From assembly GCA_018524725.1 (NCBI GenBank), contig JAEUWP010000410.1, positions 46,991-110,990 on the forward strand: 64,000 bases of DNA, written 5' to 3'. Shown here piece by piece: positions 12,301 to 24,176 of this stretch. This DNA comes from Podaxis mareebaensis. Taxonomy: Eukaryota; Basidiomycota; Agaricomycetes; Agaricales; Agaricaceae. The notes under the pieces were generated by a model, which did not search any database, was not told the DNA's origin, and was given only the letters and a program-made list of their open reading frames with translations. Position 1 is the first letter of the stretch, and each line of letters begins with the position of its first letter. Position numbers and translations under genes: made by a program.

Positions 12301-13976
12301 GCAAGGTCGAGTCTTGCAGTGGCCGGGGTGAGGTTTCTGGGAGCGTCGAAGGGGAACAGGGTGCTCCTCGCCAAGTGGAAATAATCCTACACAATGAGCT
12401 TGGTGGTAACACCCTCTACAGACTTTCCGGCACGTTCGATCCTGTCGCTCAAACAATCATTGGGACGTATGAAGTTGAGGGCGAGGACGAGGACGAGGGG
12501 GAAGACGAGGAGGAAGAAGAAGAGGAAGAAGGAGGGGAGGAGGAGGAAGGAGAAGAGGAAGAAAAAGAGGAAGATCAGGACGGGGATGGGAGCAAGGAAG
12601 ATGGGGAGGAAGAGCAAGTGGACGAAGGGGAAGAGAGCGGAGATGTGGATGAGGAAGCATATAAGAAAGAGGTTGAGGCACAGATAGGAACCGGAGTTCA
12701 ACAGGGCCAGAATGAGGACGAGCAGCAATCGGAGACGAACCATGCAGATGAGGGCCCCGAAGATGAAGATACTCAGGAAGACGATGGCAAAGATGACGAG
12801 ACTGAGGAAGAGAGCCAAGAATATTTTACCTTTACCCTCACCCGAACGCCACCGGAATTCTATCGATTTCGGTATTCCCCAGAAGAGTTTCAAGAAAATG
12901 CTGCGAAAGCTCGCTGGGCCTTTGCATGCAAGGCTGCGCTTTATCACGTTAAGAAGAAACGCTGGACATGGCCTTTCCTGAAAGAACGTATAGCGGAGCG
13001 GAGGCGGGTAGTTGAATTGCGCTTACGCTCATGGGATGAGGACAACGGTCTGGCACCGTGTCGGAGTCTCACCGCGGAAGAGGACAACGAGCTCGACAAA
13101 CTTGACGATTCCATGTCCCCCACCGTCTCCGGCCTTTGCTGGGCACTGGTCGAATACCTCAGCGACAGAGAGGCATACCTCTTGTGAGTCGATTCCTTCC
13201 CTAGATACCACTAAACTGACTGACCTACCACAGCAACTACTGCTGCGATGGCTGCGAGCGCGATATTTTATATCCTGGATACATGTGCTTGCAGTGCGTG
13301 ACTGCTGATCATTCAGACATGATCAACCTCTGCCCAGATTGCGTGAACGAGGCCATAACCAACAACGATTTCATCCATGACAAGACCCACTCGATGCTCA
13401 AGACGTCCAAAGTCATACATGATTATCGGATTGCTTTCCTGATCCGGGATGCTAGGGCGCTTGTTGAACGGATTAAGGGCACCTTCCGAGACGTCGAAGC
13501 CAGCCGCAAGCCTTCACATCCCGAGGCTAGAATCAAGGATAAAGGGAGTAAACTTCTTTGTGCCTGCTGCAGCAAGCCCGTCTTGTTACCATGCTTCGTT
13601 TGTGCTACCTGCAGTATGTGAACCTTCGGTCATCTTTGGTCTAAACCTGACGCAGCTACCTAATTCAGCCCGAGATACTTTCATTTGCAATGAATGTGAC
13701 TCTACGAACGCGCCAGTACTATCAAATGGTCCCTCCCCTCTACACGAGCCCTCTCACATCACCGTTCGTTTGGTCGACACGCACGAAGAAAAATTTGAGC
13801 AAGATGCAACTGACGTTACGATCAAACGACTGGAAGCTTTGGAGAAGGCGTTGCAAGATCGGGTTAACGTCCTTGAGGAACGATTGAATAAGATAGATGG
13901 CAAATTGGAAGAACGATTCAGTTCTTTGGAGACTTTGTTAAGGCAATTAATTGGAGTTAAGGAAGCATCGGTTTGA
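9304..13976 (+). CDS. Goodbye-like / EF-hand / tandem ZZ-finger protein, copy B (intact)
   Basis: Fourteen exons from ATG 9304 to TGA 13974-13976 encode roughly 1,320 aa without an internal stop. Residues about 1-200 form a Goodbye-like helical domain (KLVVTLDLTRRENN). A coiled-coil-rich segment follows, then a canonical EF-hand loop DDDGTGFISIKE at about residue 480, with acidic or oxygen side chains at positions 1, 3, 5, 9 and 12. After more helices there is a very acidic low-complexity stretch (12475-12830). Two ZZ-type zinc fingers follow (CCDGCERDI...CLQC...CPDC and LCACCSKP...CVC...CNEC), then a terminal coiled coil. ZZ fingers bind peptides or ubiquitin-like partners and EF-hands bind calcium, so a calcium-responsive scaffold is a fair inference. 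There is no NACHT or NB-ARC module. Exon 8/9 is joined by a GC-AG intron (11201-11251). Confidence 0.83.
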
Positions 13977-14052
13977 GCGTTGGGTACATCCTGTGTAGTG
14001 TTGTCTACTTTCACTATATCTACTACCAATACCAAATCACATTTATCTTGCT

Positions 14053-15097
14053 TCACCGTTCTGGATATGGCACCCCAAATCGATCCACCTCCCAACCGTT
14101 CACTCGATAATCGACCCATACAGCCTCAAGCCGCTTGGTATTATTCCATAGCCTACGGCGATTGCGAGTGGAGTCTTCAGAATAGACCGCATATATGAAC
14201 TGGATGAGAGGAAAGCCGGGAGCTGAAAGATCGTGGTTTTGAAGAGTCGGAGATGCAGGCACCCACGATCTGACTGCCTCCATGAATTCCTCAAACTCCT
14301 CCGGTTCTTGTTTGATCGGGTGGATCCAGAACATAGCGCGGGCCGGGTCTGGTTCTAGCATCTCTCTGAGAACCATGCTGGTGAATTTGGCATCTGAGAC
14401 CAGGTCATGCATTTGCTTCGACACCACCATGAGGCCCAGGTACGTCGCGAGGCTTGGAAGCCAGCCAAATATCTGGACAAGGATCTCTGTGGAGAAGCGA
14501 GCAAGAGTCCCAATCGTGGAAAAAGTCTCCACCGCGCGAGGCGGGACGTCAAACCCCAGGACCGGTAGCTCCACCAGGCCGTTTGGGCCGGTGGCACGAG
14601 GCCATCTAGCATGATAAAGCAGAACGTCAGCAATTTCCGAGACCGACTTCTTGATGTTATGCAGCTACCTGTGGGGCGTGGCGAACATCCAATAGCCATA
14701 ATCATCGTAAATGCACTCCATCAGCCTTTCCCTGTCATAACCATTCCTTAGCCCCTCAGCAGTCGCAACTGGGTAGACTGATTCTGTCGCAAGAAAACTT
14801 TGCGTTTGCTCCAGAGTCCGCTCGGCTCCTCCTGGCTCCAGCCATTCTAGCCAACCATCGACTAAGTAGGTTTTAGATGAGCATTAGTTGGCGCACCCAA
14901 AGGTAGCCGTACTCGCCTCTTCCGGTTTCCCTCGAATTGATTACTTCATATAGCTCCCCTGCGAAAGACAACTCCCTTCCATCCCACATGGATGGTAATC
15001 GTGCACGGTCAATCCACGCTTCGAGGTACCGGTAACAGCACTCAGACAGGAAAAAGTTTCCGAAACCTCTCTGCCAATAAGCACCCGTGCGTGTCAT
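14053..15097 (-). CDS. F-box-type protein (5' junction unresolved)
   Basis: The 3' exons are clear: 14605-14053 joins through an intron at 14606-14668 to an exon reaching about 14860. This part contains LARFSTEILVQIFGWLP followed by helices, a fungal F-box motif that would bind Skp1 in an SCF ubiquitin ligase. An upstream open frame from ATG 15097 to about 14880 (RYLEAWIDRARLPSMWDG...) has the look of the same family. However, I could not find a splice pair between 14880 and 14860 that keeps the phase, so the gene may be frameshifted there or the exon boundary misjudged. The 3' end converges on copy B, with 76 bp between stop codons. Target unknown. Confidence 0.6.
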
Positions 15098-15451
15098 TTG
15101 TCGGAAAAACCCGCAGCACGTCACAATGCATTAGTTTGCGTTCTCACGCCAACGTGCATTGCTGCAAAACTCGGGCCTTTTTTGGCAATTTAACCCAAAA
15201 GTAGTTCGCAAGAGCGCATTCTCACGACCCAGACCCTGGTTGGAGCTATTATTAAGACTAGAATTTTTGAGTGGCAGTGCGTTGCTGCCCGGTTGCAATT
15301 GGTTGCGACACTTTGAATAAATCTGCCTCAACAGAGTGATGCAAGAGCGCATCTACAAGTGAGCGCAGGTATAGATATGCATGCACAACACTAGAAATTT
15401 CACAAATTACAAGAAGCGTAGTTAATGTAGCGGGTGTATGCAGCAAAGATT
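15098..15451. other. Flank of the transposon block, no gene
   Basis: No coding signal. This should hold one terminus of the transposon block, but comparing it by eye with 23437-24100 gave no convincing terminal inverted repeat. Confidence 0.3.
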
Positions 15452-17428
15452 TCATTTGTTCCTCTTTGAGCGCCGGGTAGGAGCCTGGCTGCTACCTCTT
15501 GCTGCAAGTCGTTTGTTCACTTTCTGCTTTGCGGGCCCGGAATTTTCTTCAACGTTCTCGACGCTATCAAAGGGTGGCTGTATTGGCCTTTGGGCATCGC
15601 TCGTTTCTGGAGATGTCTGGTGGAGCCCACCAAAAGTACAGTGAGCAACAAATACCTTCAGTTGCGACTGCGAACGAATTATGTACTTACGGTTGTTGCC
15701 GTGTCGGCCTCTTCGAATTGAGAGCGCTCTCCATCTGTGGGACTCGGGCAATTTGGTGTCAGTGATGGAGCCCCACGGTGCTGTGTTTGCAGCTGAACAT
15801 GGTTCGCATTCTGGTGGACATAAGTGTTTGGTCCCTGTTCGGTCATTGCAGGTCATTGTGAGTGAATGTGGATGGATGTAAATGTATAAGTTGCTACTTA
15901 CGGTGTTCAAGTTGTGCCTTGGGGGTCCCACATTGAGATCGCCACTTCGAGCTCGCTCCCTTGGGATGTTTGGAGGGTCACCCGACTCTGAATCCGACTC
16001 ATCAACATCAATAGCGTCGTCTACACCGCTTATGTACTCTCCATCTTCATCATCTCTATTAGATTTTTGTCCCTTGAAGACTCGCTCATTGTACCACCTG
16101 AAGATGCTAAGCTTATTCATCCTGATACGGCCAAGGAGAATCTCCTTGTAGCGGTCAAATAGTGCATGGTAGCAGATACCTGACTCAGAACCAATGTCTC
16201 TGAATTGCTTGTCGCCAGAAAACAGGAATATCGCCTGTAGGCAGTTACTGTTCAGTGATCTGATACAAGAATGGACTGATAACTTCTTACCAAAGTTGCT
16301 ACGAAAGCGATTGAACCAGGCGAAACATCAGTAACTCCCCAGATCTCACCAAAGGTTGGTCGGGAGGGGGCCCTCTTATCTCCACTCAATGACGATCTTG
16401 CAAATAGAATCACGCGAAGCATCTGAATGATCAACGTGATAGCATTGAGCTTTCGAACTTTCTGAGTTTGCTTTAAGAGTGACGGTACCTTGGGTAATTC
16501 TGGTGCCATGAAAATGAATTTCAGGTTACTCGCATTTCGACCGGGAAATAACACAGGAGCATATTTCACTCTTATTTCGTCAGGCCCATAGATTGCTGCA
16601 CGGAATTCTGGATGTTTGGCTCGCTGTGCCATAGGTACGTGGCGAAACTCAGCCAGTATTGGGAAGATCCGGCCTTCAACGTCGCGAACTTTGCTGACCA
16701 GTGTCCTGCGATTTGCGTTAAGGGTGGCTGTGAACTGGAGGTGGTTGAGATAAGTTTTGAAGTAGAACTTAAAGGTCAACGTACAAGAGTGCTGAACTCT
16801 GCTGGAAAAGTAACCATGACAGTGTGGAGAACCACTGGCAAACTTTCGTACAGCTCACTTGCAATTGCTTGTCTTGCAAGGTCAGTATTTTGGTATCGGC
16901 CAGGGTCACCAGGGTCAATCCGCTCTTCGAGAGGTATAGGTTCGGTTGGAATAGCACTGGTGGGAACATGGAGTTCATACATCAAGCCAAACTTTTTGGC
17001 TTCATGTCGGATGGTTTCACAGTATTTTCGAAATTCGATGCAATAGGCTGAATCCTTAACTCTTGTGGTTTCACTGCTAATTGTGGATGAAGTTCCATCA
17101 TCAGCCTTTGCATCGTTTCGGAGTTTTTCGTTCTCGAGGAGGAGTTGCCGAAAAGCGTGTGTCAACTTTGAGATCTGTTCCGTTGCACTATCAATGGCCT
17201 ACGGATAAAGAATTAAAGATAGCACTGCAGAGGCGGTCTTGATTGAAATACCTTTGTGTAGTGGCTGCGGCGAGCCTTATCTGGAGGAGGAATTGGTGGC
17301 AGCTCCCACAGTAAGTTGACGTTGAGAAGAGCAGTGGCTAAGTCATCTGGACCATTGCTTGTTGGTTCTTCATCAGTCAACACAGTAGAGTCATCAGAGA
17401 TTTCGCTGAGTGTGCGCTGAGGTGCCAT
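15452..17428 (-). CDS. Transposon-associated protein, possibly DUF6698 family
   Basis: Exons run from ATG 17428 to a stop at 15452-15454, with short introns that keep phase (for example after RRSHYTK, after AEFSTL, and after APELPK). The central part contains GVTDVSPGSIAFVATL and LFSGDKQFRDIGSESG, which resemble the basidiomycete DUF6698 proteins found in many copies near DNA transposons. The N-terminus is acidic and followed by a short coiled coil. The C-terminus is acidic and ends with a basic tail (TRRSKRNK). No catalytic motif is evident. It lies downstream of, and in the same orientation as, the Plavaka-type transposase, so a passenger or accessory role in that element is likely. Confidence 0.6.
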
Positions 17429-18113
17429 GTGCTCGAATCAATTGATAGTCAAGTTCAGAATGCAGCGAAAGGAATATTTATCACCTAGCTTACTAATGAA
17501 AAGCTAATCACACACCTAGAGTAGAGTACGGGCATTGATTGGGCACTGCTGCGCCTCCAGCAACAATTACAATGTAAAGGCACATTTTTGACCTATGTTT
17601 CATGTTCGGCTGCTGAACTTGCAATAAGGGGGCTGATGGCAGGGTGAATAATCAGTGGACGAAACTGTTCCAAATGGAGGAGAACTACCAGTGCTAAACA
17701 TACTAGTCCAAAACTGCAACGCACCAAGAGGGATTGACAATGGGTTCCTTAGATTGCTGAATACACATGAACAGTGTAGCAGTCAGAGTCCATTTTAAGC
17801 GAGGATTTTGCCCTTGAATTCAGCAATATATTCACAGGGATGAGATAGCACAGGATTTCCTTAATCTATCAGTTCGGAAGAGTCTCTTGCCACCATCGGT
17901 TATAGGTGAGTATTCATACCTGAGTATTGTTACCTGGTTTGAATGTACTAGCCTTGGTATATCCACAGCATTTAGTCAACATTTGAGCAGACCACAGTGA
18001 GTGGATTGGTGAGTTAGATGGTGAGTAGGATGGTGAGCTGGGCAGTGAGTTACACAACCCTCCAAACCAGACTAAAATTAGAACATTCTCACAATGGCAC
18101 CACATGTGGTCTC
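17429..18113. other. Spacer between transposon genes
   Basis: About 0.7 kb of AT-rich sequence separates the transposase stop from the start of the DUF6698-like gene. Only short frames are present and none has a recognisable domain. It presumably holds the 3' UTR of one gene and the promoter of the next. Confidence 0.4.
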
Positions 18114-21100
18114 TCATTCTTTTTTGTTGTTCAGTGAAGTAATGGACCTGGTAATATGGCAGTAGTACCTAGCTAACATCATACAATCGGACTCACAAAA
18201 ACATATCAGTGTCTATGACATCAAATAATATGAAGTCACTTCTAGCGTCATAGGAAGGGAATAGAATAGTGCCTCGAATAATTGAGCGAGCAGGAATAAT
18301 GATTGTCTGGGACTGTTTCTGCAAGCGAATAAACTCAAGGAGGGAGTCGGTTTCTGAAGGAGGTTTGCGAACAAAAGGAGTAATGAGGCAAAGAGGGACG
18401 ACCTCACTATGTACTGTGAGAGTGAAAACTGATTGGAGCTGGCCAATTTTCAAGCCATCATTGGTGAGGTAAGCCACATAATCATGCCGCGGTTGGCCCC
18501 AAAATGAAGTTGAACACCACAGGTAATCAGTTTCCATCCTCCAGTCTACTGTTGACTCATACGAAACACGGATATAGGTCCACTCTGTGATCTAAAATAG
18601 AACAATAACTTATTAGCCTGAGTAGCTAGACCTCTAAAGGAGTTGTATACACCTTATCACGATGATCAATGACATCATTACACTCTGCTTCAACCAGTGC
18701 TGCAACTTTCTCAAAAAAGTTTTCAAAGAGACTATTCCCAGCTTTTTCCTGCACAAAATCAGCAATGGATTGTACTGGCTTCTTTGATCCAAGCTGGATC
18801 TGGTTAAATTTTGTGCAGTTTCGCGAATAGAAGATATTGTCCTCATCTGCCAAACCTGAGTCTTGCTGTCGTCCTTCCTGATCTGTGCTATCATCACAAT
18901 ATGCAAGAGCACTACCCATCATATCTGAAATGCGCCACCATGTCAGCATTTCGAGAATCTAATATAATTAGTAGTAGCAACTGACAAATAAAGGATGCAT
19001 ACCTGAGGGGCAATATCTTTGAAATTAGTTTGGAAGTGGTATATTTCCTTGATAATGCGATGCATTTGTTCACTTGGTTGAGTTGTTGAATTCTGCATTA
19101 CTCCTTTGGCAAGAATTTCAGAAAATGCATGGGACAGCCAATGGTTTTTTGGAAAATCCCAGTTTTTCCACTTGTTAAGCTCCTCTGAAATTAACATGTA
19201 CTCCTAGTGTGCAGTGCTCTACTATTAAGCATTTGATAACTGTGACATTAGAAATTTACTCACATTCAGAAGATCATTGTATTCTGCAAGCTCTGCTTTT
19301 CCATCTTCAATTGTCTTCATAGTATGGACGTTTAGTGCCAAGTACATATCAATATTCAGGTATTTTCGCAGGAGCTGCAAAAATAAAAAGGCACTTGGGT
19401 CATTGCTTGCCATGACAAGGTCATATGAGACAAATAGGGATATCTAGGAGAAATAGCAACAATCAACATGAGTTTACTCTAGATATCTTGAGACTCAAAC
19501 CTTGACAATATCTTCGAATTTTGAGGCATCTGAAAATGAAATACCAACAATACTTGTGAAGTGATGGAGCCCGCACCAGCGTGGAAGATTATTAACACTG
19601 CACAGCAATCAGGTCAACTATGCAGACTATAAAGTGTGATTTACTTACCGCATATTCACAAGACTTACTGCATCACCTCCACACACTTTCAAATAATCTT
19701 GGAGCAATGGCCAGAAGTGTTTTCCACCAAGGCCATGAGCATTGTTATGCATCCGATCAAAAGATAAAGCCTGGTGCAAATCAAAATTTTCAATTTTCCA
19801 AAAAGCGTTCTATAGTGTATCAAAGTGAGACATATTCCGAGGCACACTTGAGAGACTATAAACAGCAACTTACCTCAAGTAGTCGGAGACCTTCTTTCTT
19901 CATCATTTTCTCACTTGTAGCTAGATCTTGTTTTTGTGCTTCATGAACGAGTGCTTGTACTTCAGTCTGCGTTCGGAGTTGGAATGTTGCTAAAACCTCA
20001 TGTTGTCTTGCAGACGGAACTCGGCATATTGGACATGGACAAAGCCCACCATATCCTCTGATCAGCGCCATAATGCACCTATCATATGGATGTGCCAGTT
20101 TGAGAAATCAATATAGTCCAAGAATTGATTATGCACTGTTCTTCATAGTCTGCAGATAATATGAATATAAAAGGAAACAAATGAAGTTTTGTTCCATCAC
20201 CAGATGTGACCCATTCACCAGTCTTTGCAATCGGAGAAAGTGTTTGCAGAAAGACATGAAAGGAATCATGCCATACGACGCGCTTGAAGTCAACGTACCC
20301 TCGATCTCCACTTCCATCATCATCAACCTAATTGATTTAGTTAGCATAGGAAGCAGTACCCCACCCTCAGTGGTAGCTTACGATTGGCAGCCAACCCACA
20401 ATGCATCCTCCTCCGAGGCCTTGGCCATTCCGGACTTCGATAGGAAGATTTGCTACCCAAGCAACAATCGGGTAGGCCATCTGAGTACCAAAAGTTGATA
20501 ATTTTGTTTTATCTGCATAAATGATAAACCCAAGGGGTTTTCCAGTCTTTGGTAGTGATGACTTGATAAGGCGATGGAGTGAGATTTAGAATAAAGAGAA
20601 CTAAAAGAGAATTTACCTGAAACTCGTACCATCGGTCTCCAGTCCATGGTTCATCAATGAATCGCACAAAATTAGTACCATCATGTTTGTACAGTTTTTG
20701 TGCATCCCACTCAAACTGTGGAGCCAGTTGCTTGTTCTTGACAAGGTCAAGACCCCATTGCCAAAGGTCCAAACAGTAAAATGGAAATGTTTCCTTATAG
20801 GTGAGGTGTTGAGCAGTAATTACATGCTTTTTGTACTAAAAGGGGTAAATCTAAGCCAAGACAACGTAAGAATCAAAGGGCTAGCATACTTGACTGAATC
20901 CAGCTGCACTCTGGCTCCACCGATCACGCAAATCAGCATGGTTTTTGAGTGAGAAACTATCCTTTCCACTGTTGCAGCGCTGAATGATTTTAATCAGCTG
21001 TTCAACCTGCTTGCACGTGAGATTTGACTCCAGCATGAGTTGGGCGAATTCAAAATCTGAGCGAGTATTGAATGGTTTCCACGGTTTGGTAGTTTCTGGT

Positions 21101-21660
21101 TTAGGTGGAGTAGTAGGAGGTTTCTTTCGAACAAAGTCCTCGAAAGGTGCAGTGCGAGTTGGATGCTCGGAATGGGGGTGGTATTCCACTTTAATATCGT
21201 CTTTCCTCGGGAGGGGAGTCGAGGGGGCAGATAGTGCCTCAGGTGCGATTTGTTCTGCTCGGTGCCAACATAAGATCCTAAGAATACAGGTCCAGGATTA
21301 GCGATTGCTCACCTGGAGTACCAGGTCCATTTTTCTGCAGCTTTCCTGACTTAGATTTTGCTGCATGGAAAGCTGGGTCTTTCCAGGTAGCTTGAGGTTG
21401 GCAGGAGATCTCCGACTTGTCCCCCTTGTTAAGAGCAGCGATTGCTGCACTAGGTTAGTGCTAGATTCCAGTGGGTGAGGGCGTGAACTCTTACTTCTCT
21501 CTAAAGTCTGTTGAAGCCTGAAAGTTTCAGCTTTCACAGCATGGGCGAGCTGAGCTTTCTTTGGGCAGGAGTTGACATGGCGCCCATAGCCCTTTGGGTC
21601 AAAATCACGCGAACAGTAAGGGCAAATTTTCTTGCTTTCATTAGGCGTTTCTTTTGGCAT
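18114..21660 (-). CDS. Plavaka-type (CACTA-like) DNA transposase
   Basis: A multi-exon gene from ATG 21660 to a stop at 18114-18116. The N-terminus carries a zinc-finger-like CPYCSRDFDPKGYGRHVNSC. Hallmarks of Plavaka transposases follow in order: DLWQWGLDLV, YKHDGTNFVRFIDEPWTGDRW, a GYVDFKRVVWHDSF-type stretch leading into FILSADYEEQ, ALIRGYGGLCPCPICRVP, and SFDRMHNNAHGLGGKHFW. The C-terminal end has DARSDFILFDVIDTD. These proteins cut and paste their element in the nucleus through an RNase H-like DDE core. I found no premature stop along the exons I could join, so the copy may be recent. All three genes of the block point the same way, as in a single large element. Confidence 0.8.
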
Positions 21661-21859
21661 TGTAGAAGGGGTGCAAGCAGGAGCAGCTCAAGTTGTGAGT
21701 AGTGCAGGCGGCGGTGGGCCAACACCAGTTAACTTGTGAGGCACTTCGCGGTCCGATCAACAAAGTGCAGCACACGTGACCGCGCCACTTCGAAAACCAG
21801 AGGTCTCAATGGCAGCAAATTCCATTGGCTGCAGAACAATGCACACAACGCACTACAAT

Positions 21860-23436
21860 CTACTTGTAAAGTCGTGCCCGAATCTCATTCCTTATCCTGT
21901 CCCACTCATCGTGGGGGTGTCCATCTTCAAGAGCGTCCTGTACCTCCTCCAGAGTGCGCTGCCCCTGCTTCCACTCAAAAATTGCCTTCAGAAGTCGATT
22001 TGATGTAACAAAGGCCAGGCCTCGCTGGTGGTACTCCTTCGCGTGGTCACTTGGGTCAACCAGGAGGAGGCTCGTACCATGCCAATCCCGGGGGTGCCAG
22101 GCAATAACCGTGTTTGCAGCTGCTTGGATGCGAACACCATATGATGATAAAAAGAAGTGCCCACCAGCTTCAATACTGGCAACACTAGGGTCGTGCTTTC
22201 AGGATGTAGTCCATGATACAGCCCAGTTGTGAGGTTGGTGTTCAAAATGGATGTGTCTGCAAATTGCACCTTCAGTGTGCCAATAGCTTGCAGTGGTGTA
22301 CATCCACACCGACAATAATTTTCGGCCATTACACCTGCTGGAGGTGCAAGTTCCGCATCGTGAAACTCAAAAACCTTCCCATCCACACTGACATGGTACA
22401 CCCCATACCCATTGCAATCCGGGTCCATCTCTCCATCGGCATCCATCTGGTGGATGCCTAGTGTCTGAATGAAGTCCAGGTAATCGTTGATAATCTCTTC
22501 TGGCAAAAGCGTGCGCGCCAGACTCCACAATACAGCAAAAGCCGAACTGGCATTGCGGTTGACAGCTTGGTGCTCAATGTGATTCTTCTTCCGAACTCGT
22601 ATGTTTCGGACCCAGCCAAGCATGAGTTTGTTCAGCGACCCTGCTGATAAGCCCATCTGCGACATGTGGCCCATATTTTCTTTCTGCTCACTGTTAGTTG
22701 TTCTGCTGATTTGAATGAGTAAAACAGCGCGCACCCTAATATTTGTGTGTGTTTGCACAGTCTCTTCTATTGAGTTGTCCACGAAAGACACCACACCAGC
22801 ATCCCTGCACGCTTCCCGAATGACAACAGCAACAAGGGCGCCTTGCTCGTCAACAAAAAGTGCACTTTGTTCCCGCCCAAGGTCGTGGACCAGCAGGGAA
22901 GGGTCGATGTCAGTGGCGAACTTGTGGGGTTTTCGAGCGTCTGAAGGCTGCTTGTCATAGATGAAGGCGGCATTGCGGGCGAAAATTTCCGCAGTTTCGC
23001 ATGCATACAGGTTTGGGGGAGGGTATGGTTCTGCCAGTTTCTTGCAAACAAGGTGGGGGAGTTGAGCCAGGAACACCGGCTTGCAGATCGCACTTGGGTG
23101 GAGCCGCGTGCAAAGGAGTAGAGAGCGCTTTTCGAACTGGTGCCCCATTTGCTTGTGTGCTCGAGCAACTAGGACTGCCTCCAACAGTGGGGATACCGTC
23201 GGGCAGACATCTGGGTGTGCGGCCCAAGCCAAAAAATCACTAAACAGGGAGTATGCTGAGCGCGTGGGCAAGTCGGGTGGCCAGTATTTCGTCCAGACGT
23301 GGACAGCGAATGGGAATTGGTCTGTTAGCCAGTCGCTCGCCAGCAGTAGGGCGCATGCATCTTCATCATGCTGAACTTTGCGGTAGATAGCTTCCCGAGC
23401 AGAGCTGAGGGTGGAGTCAGTTTTTCTGCGAGCCAT
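21860..23436 (-). CDS. Transposon-linked conserved protein, possible 2OG-type beta-helix domain
   Basis: ATG 23436 (MARRKTDSTLS) to TAG at 21860-21862, with at least two introns. One is a 78 bp in-frame intron after QTHTNIR containing a CTAAC branch-like site. The other is of about 73 bp, with a GTGCAA donor after AIGTLK. After splicing, the C-terminal half contains EAGGHFFLSSYGVRIQ and ANTVIAWHPRDWHGTSLL, reminiscent of the last strands and distal His of a double-stranded beta-helix oxygenase. An upstream HVSVD could supply HxD. TET/JBP-like oxygenases are known to travel with basidiomycete transposons, which makes this attractive, but the match is by eye only. The alternative is an uncharacterised accessory protein. 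Confidence 0.5.
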
Positions 23437-24175
23437 AGCAGCAAAGCAAAAAGCAGTAGTGAAGAGGGGAAGGCTGTTGGGCAAGCCAGGCGCTTTCAGC
23501 CACTGAGTACCCCTATTGAGAACTTCTCTCCCAACCTATTGTCTGCCGAGTCCACAGGCAATCCACCTGGATACCTGAAGAAGCTTGCACTGTGTGGATG
23601 GGTGTATCGTTGGTTGGTCGAAAAAATCAGGAGTAGGGCGCAGTGGCGGCTCGCCAGCAGAGGGGGGTGGATTGGGAGGGTTCCGCGGTGTGCGTTGCCA
23701 GTTGCGCATCACGTGGCGTGGCGGCCGCAGAGCCGTTCCTCGTTATTGCTGTTGCAATTGCAATCTTTACTTCTGGAACTGCAACTGGCTTAGTTCATAT
23801 ACCTACGCAAGTCATACGCGAGCAAGGTGTTATCAGCACGGCATCCTGGCTGGGTAAGCACCCAACCTTCGCAGTCTTCATTTAGTTGTCAATGGAGGAG
23901 TGACTGGGCGCGCGTGTTGATCCTATACCTGGTACTTACTTGCGTTTCAGGCCGGGGCTCGCACTCTCCCATCACTCAATGCTTCCTTCATGCGCACCAC
24001 ACGCGCGCTCGCAGTCGGCTGGGTGAATAAAAGATGTGTGGTAGGTTATCTCCAGAGGACCCAAAACTACCACTGAGTAACTCCGACACTACTTATCTTC
24101 ACTGCTCGCTAGCACCGCTACTCCCTCGCGCTGCGCACGAGGTCCAGAGAAATCTCCACTTCCACGAGCACTCCA
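23437..24175. other. Interval upstream of the transposon genes, no gene
   Basis: GC-rich sequence with overlapping short open frames on all strands and no domain. It probably includes the promoter of the gene starting at 23436 and one end of the transposon. Confidence 0.3.
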
Positions 24176-24176
24176 C

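Larger units (their letters stand above)
15452..23436 (-). mobile_element. Plavaka-like transposon block with three co-oriented genes
   Basis: Three adjacent minus-strand genes, none obviously broken: a beta-helix candidate, a Plavaka-type transposase and a DUF6698-like protein. They are flanked on one side by ordinary genes and on the other by pseudogene debris. Coordinates given are those of the genes. The true ends must lie in about 15098-15451 and 23437-24100, but no terminal repeats or target duplication were identified. Confidence 0.6.

Noticed and set aside
12457..12681. A Pro/Leu/His-rich minus-strand frame
   Set aside because: Another shadow of the same purine-rich tract.
12387..12947. 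A hydrophobic 186-codon minus-strand frame
   Set aside because: It is the antisense shadow of the Glu/Asp tract in copy B, with no start or splice context.
22213..23374. Several plus-strand frames of 80-100 codons
   Set aside because: All overlap the long minus-strand transposon-linked gene and have no domains or splice support.
15098..24100. Terminal inverted repeats for the Plavaka-like block
   Set aside because: GTTGC/GCAAC-rich motifs occur on both sides, but no extended inverted match could be aligned by eye.
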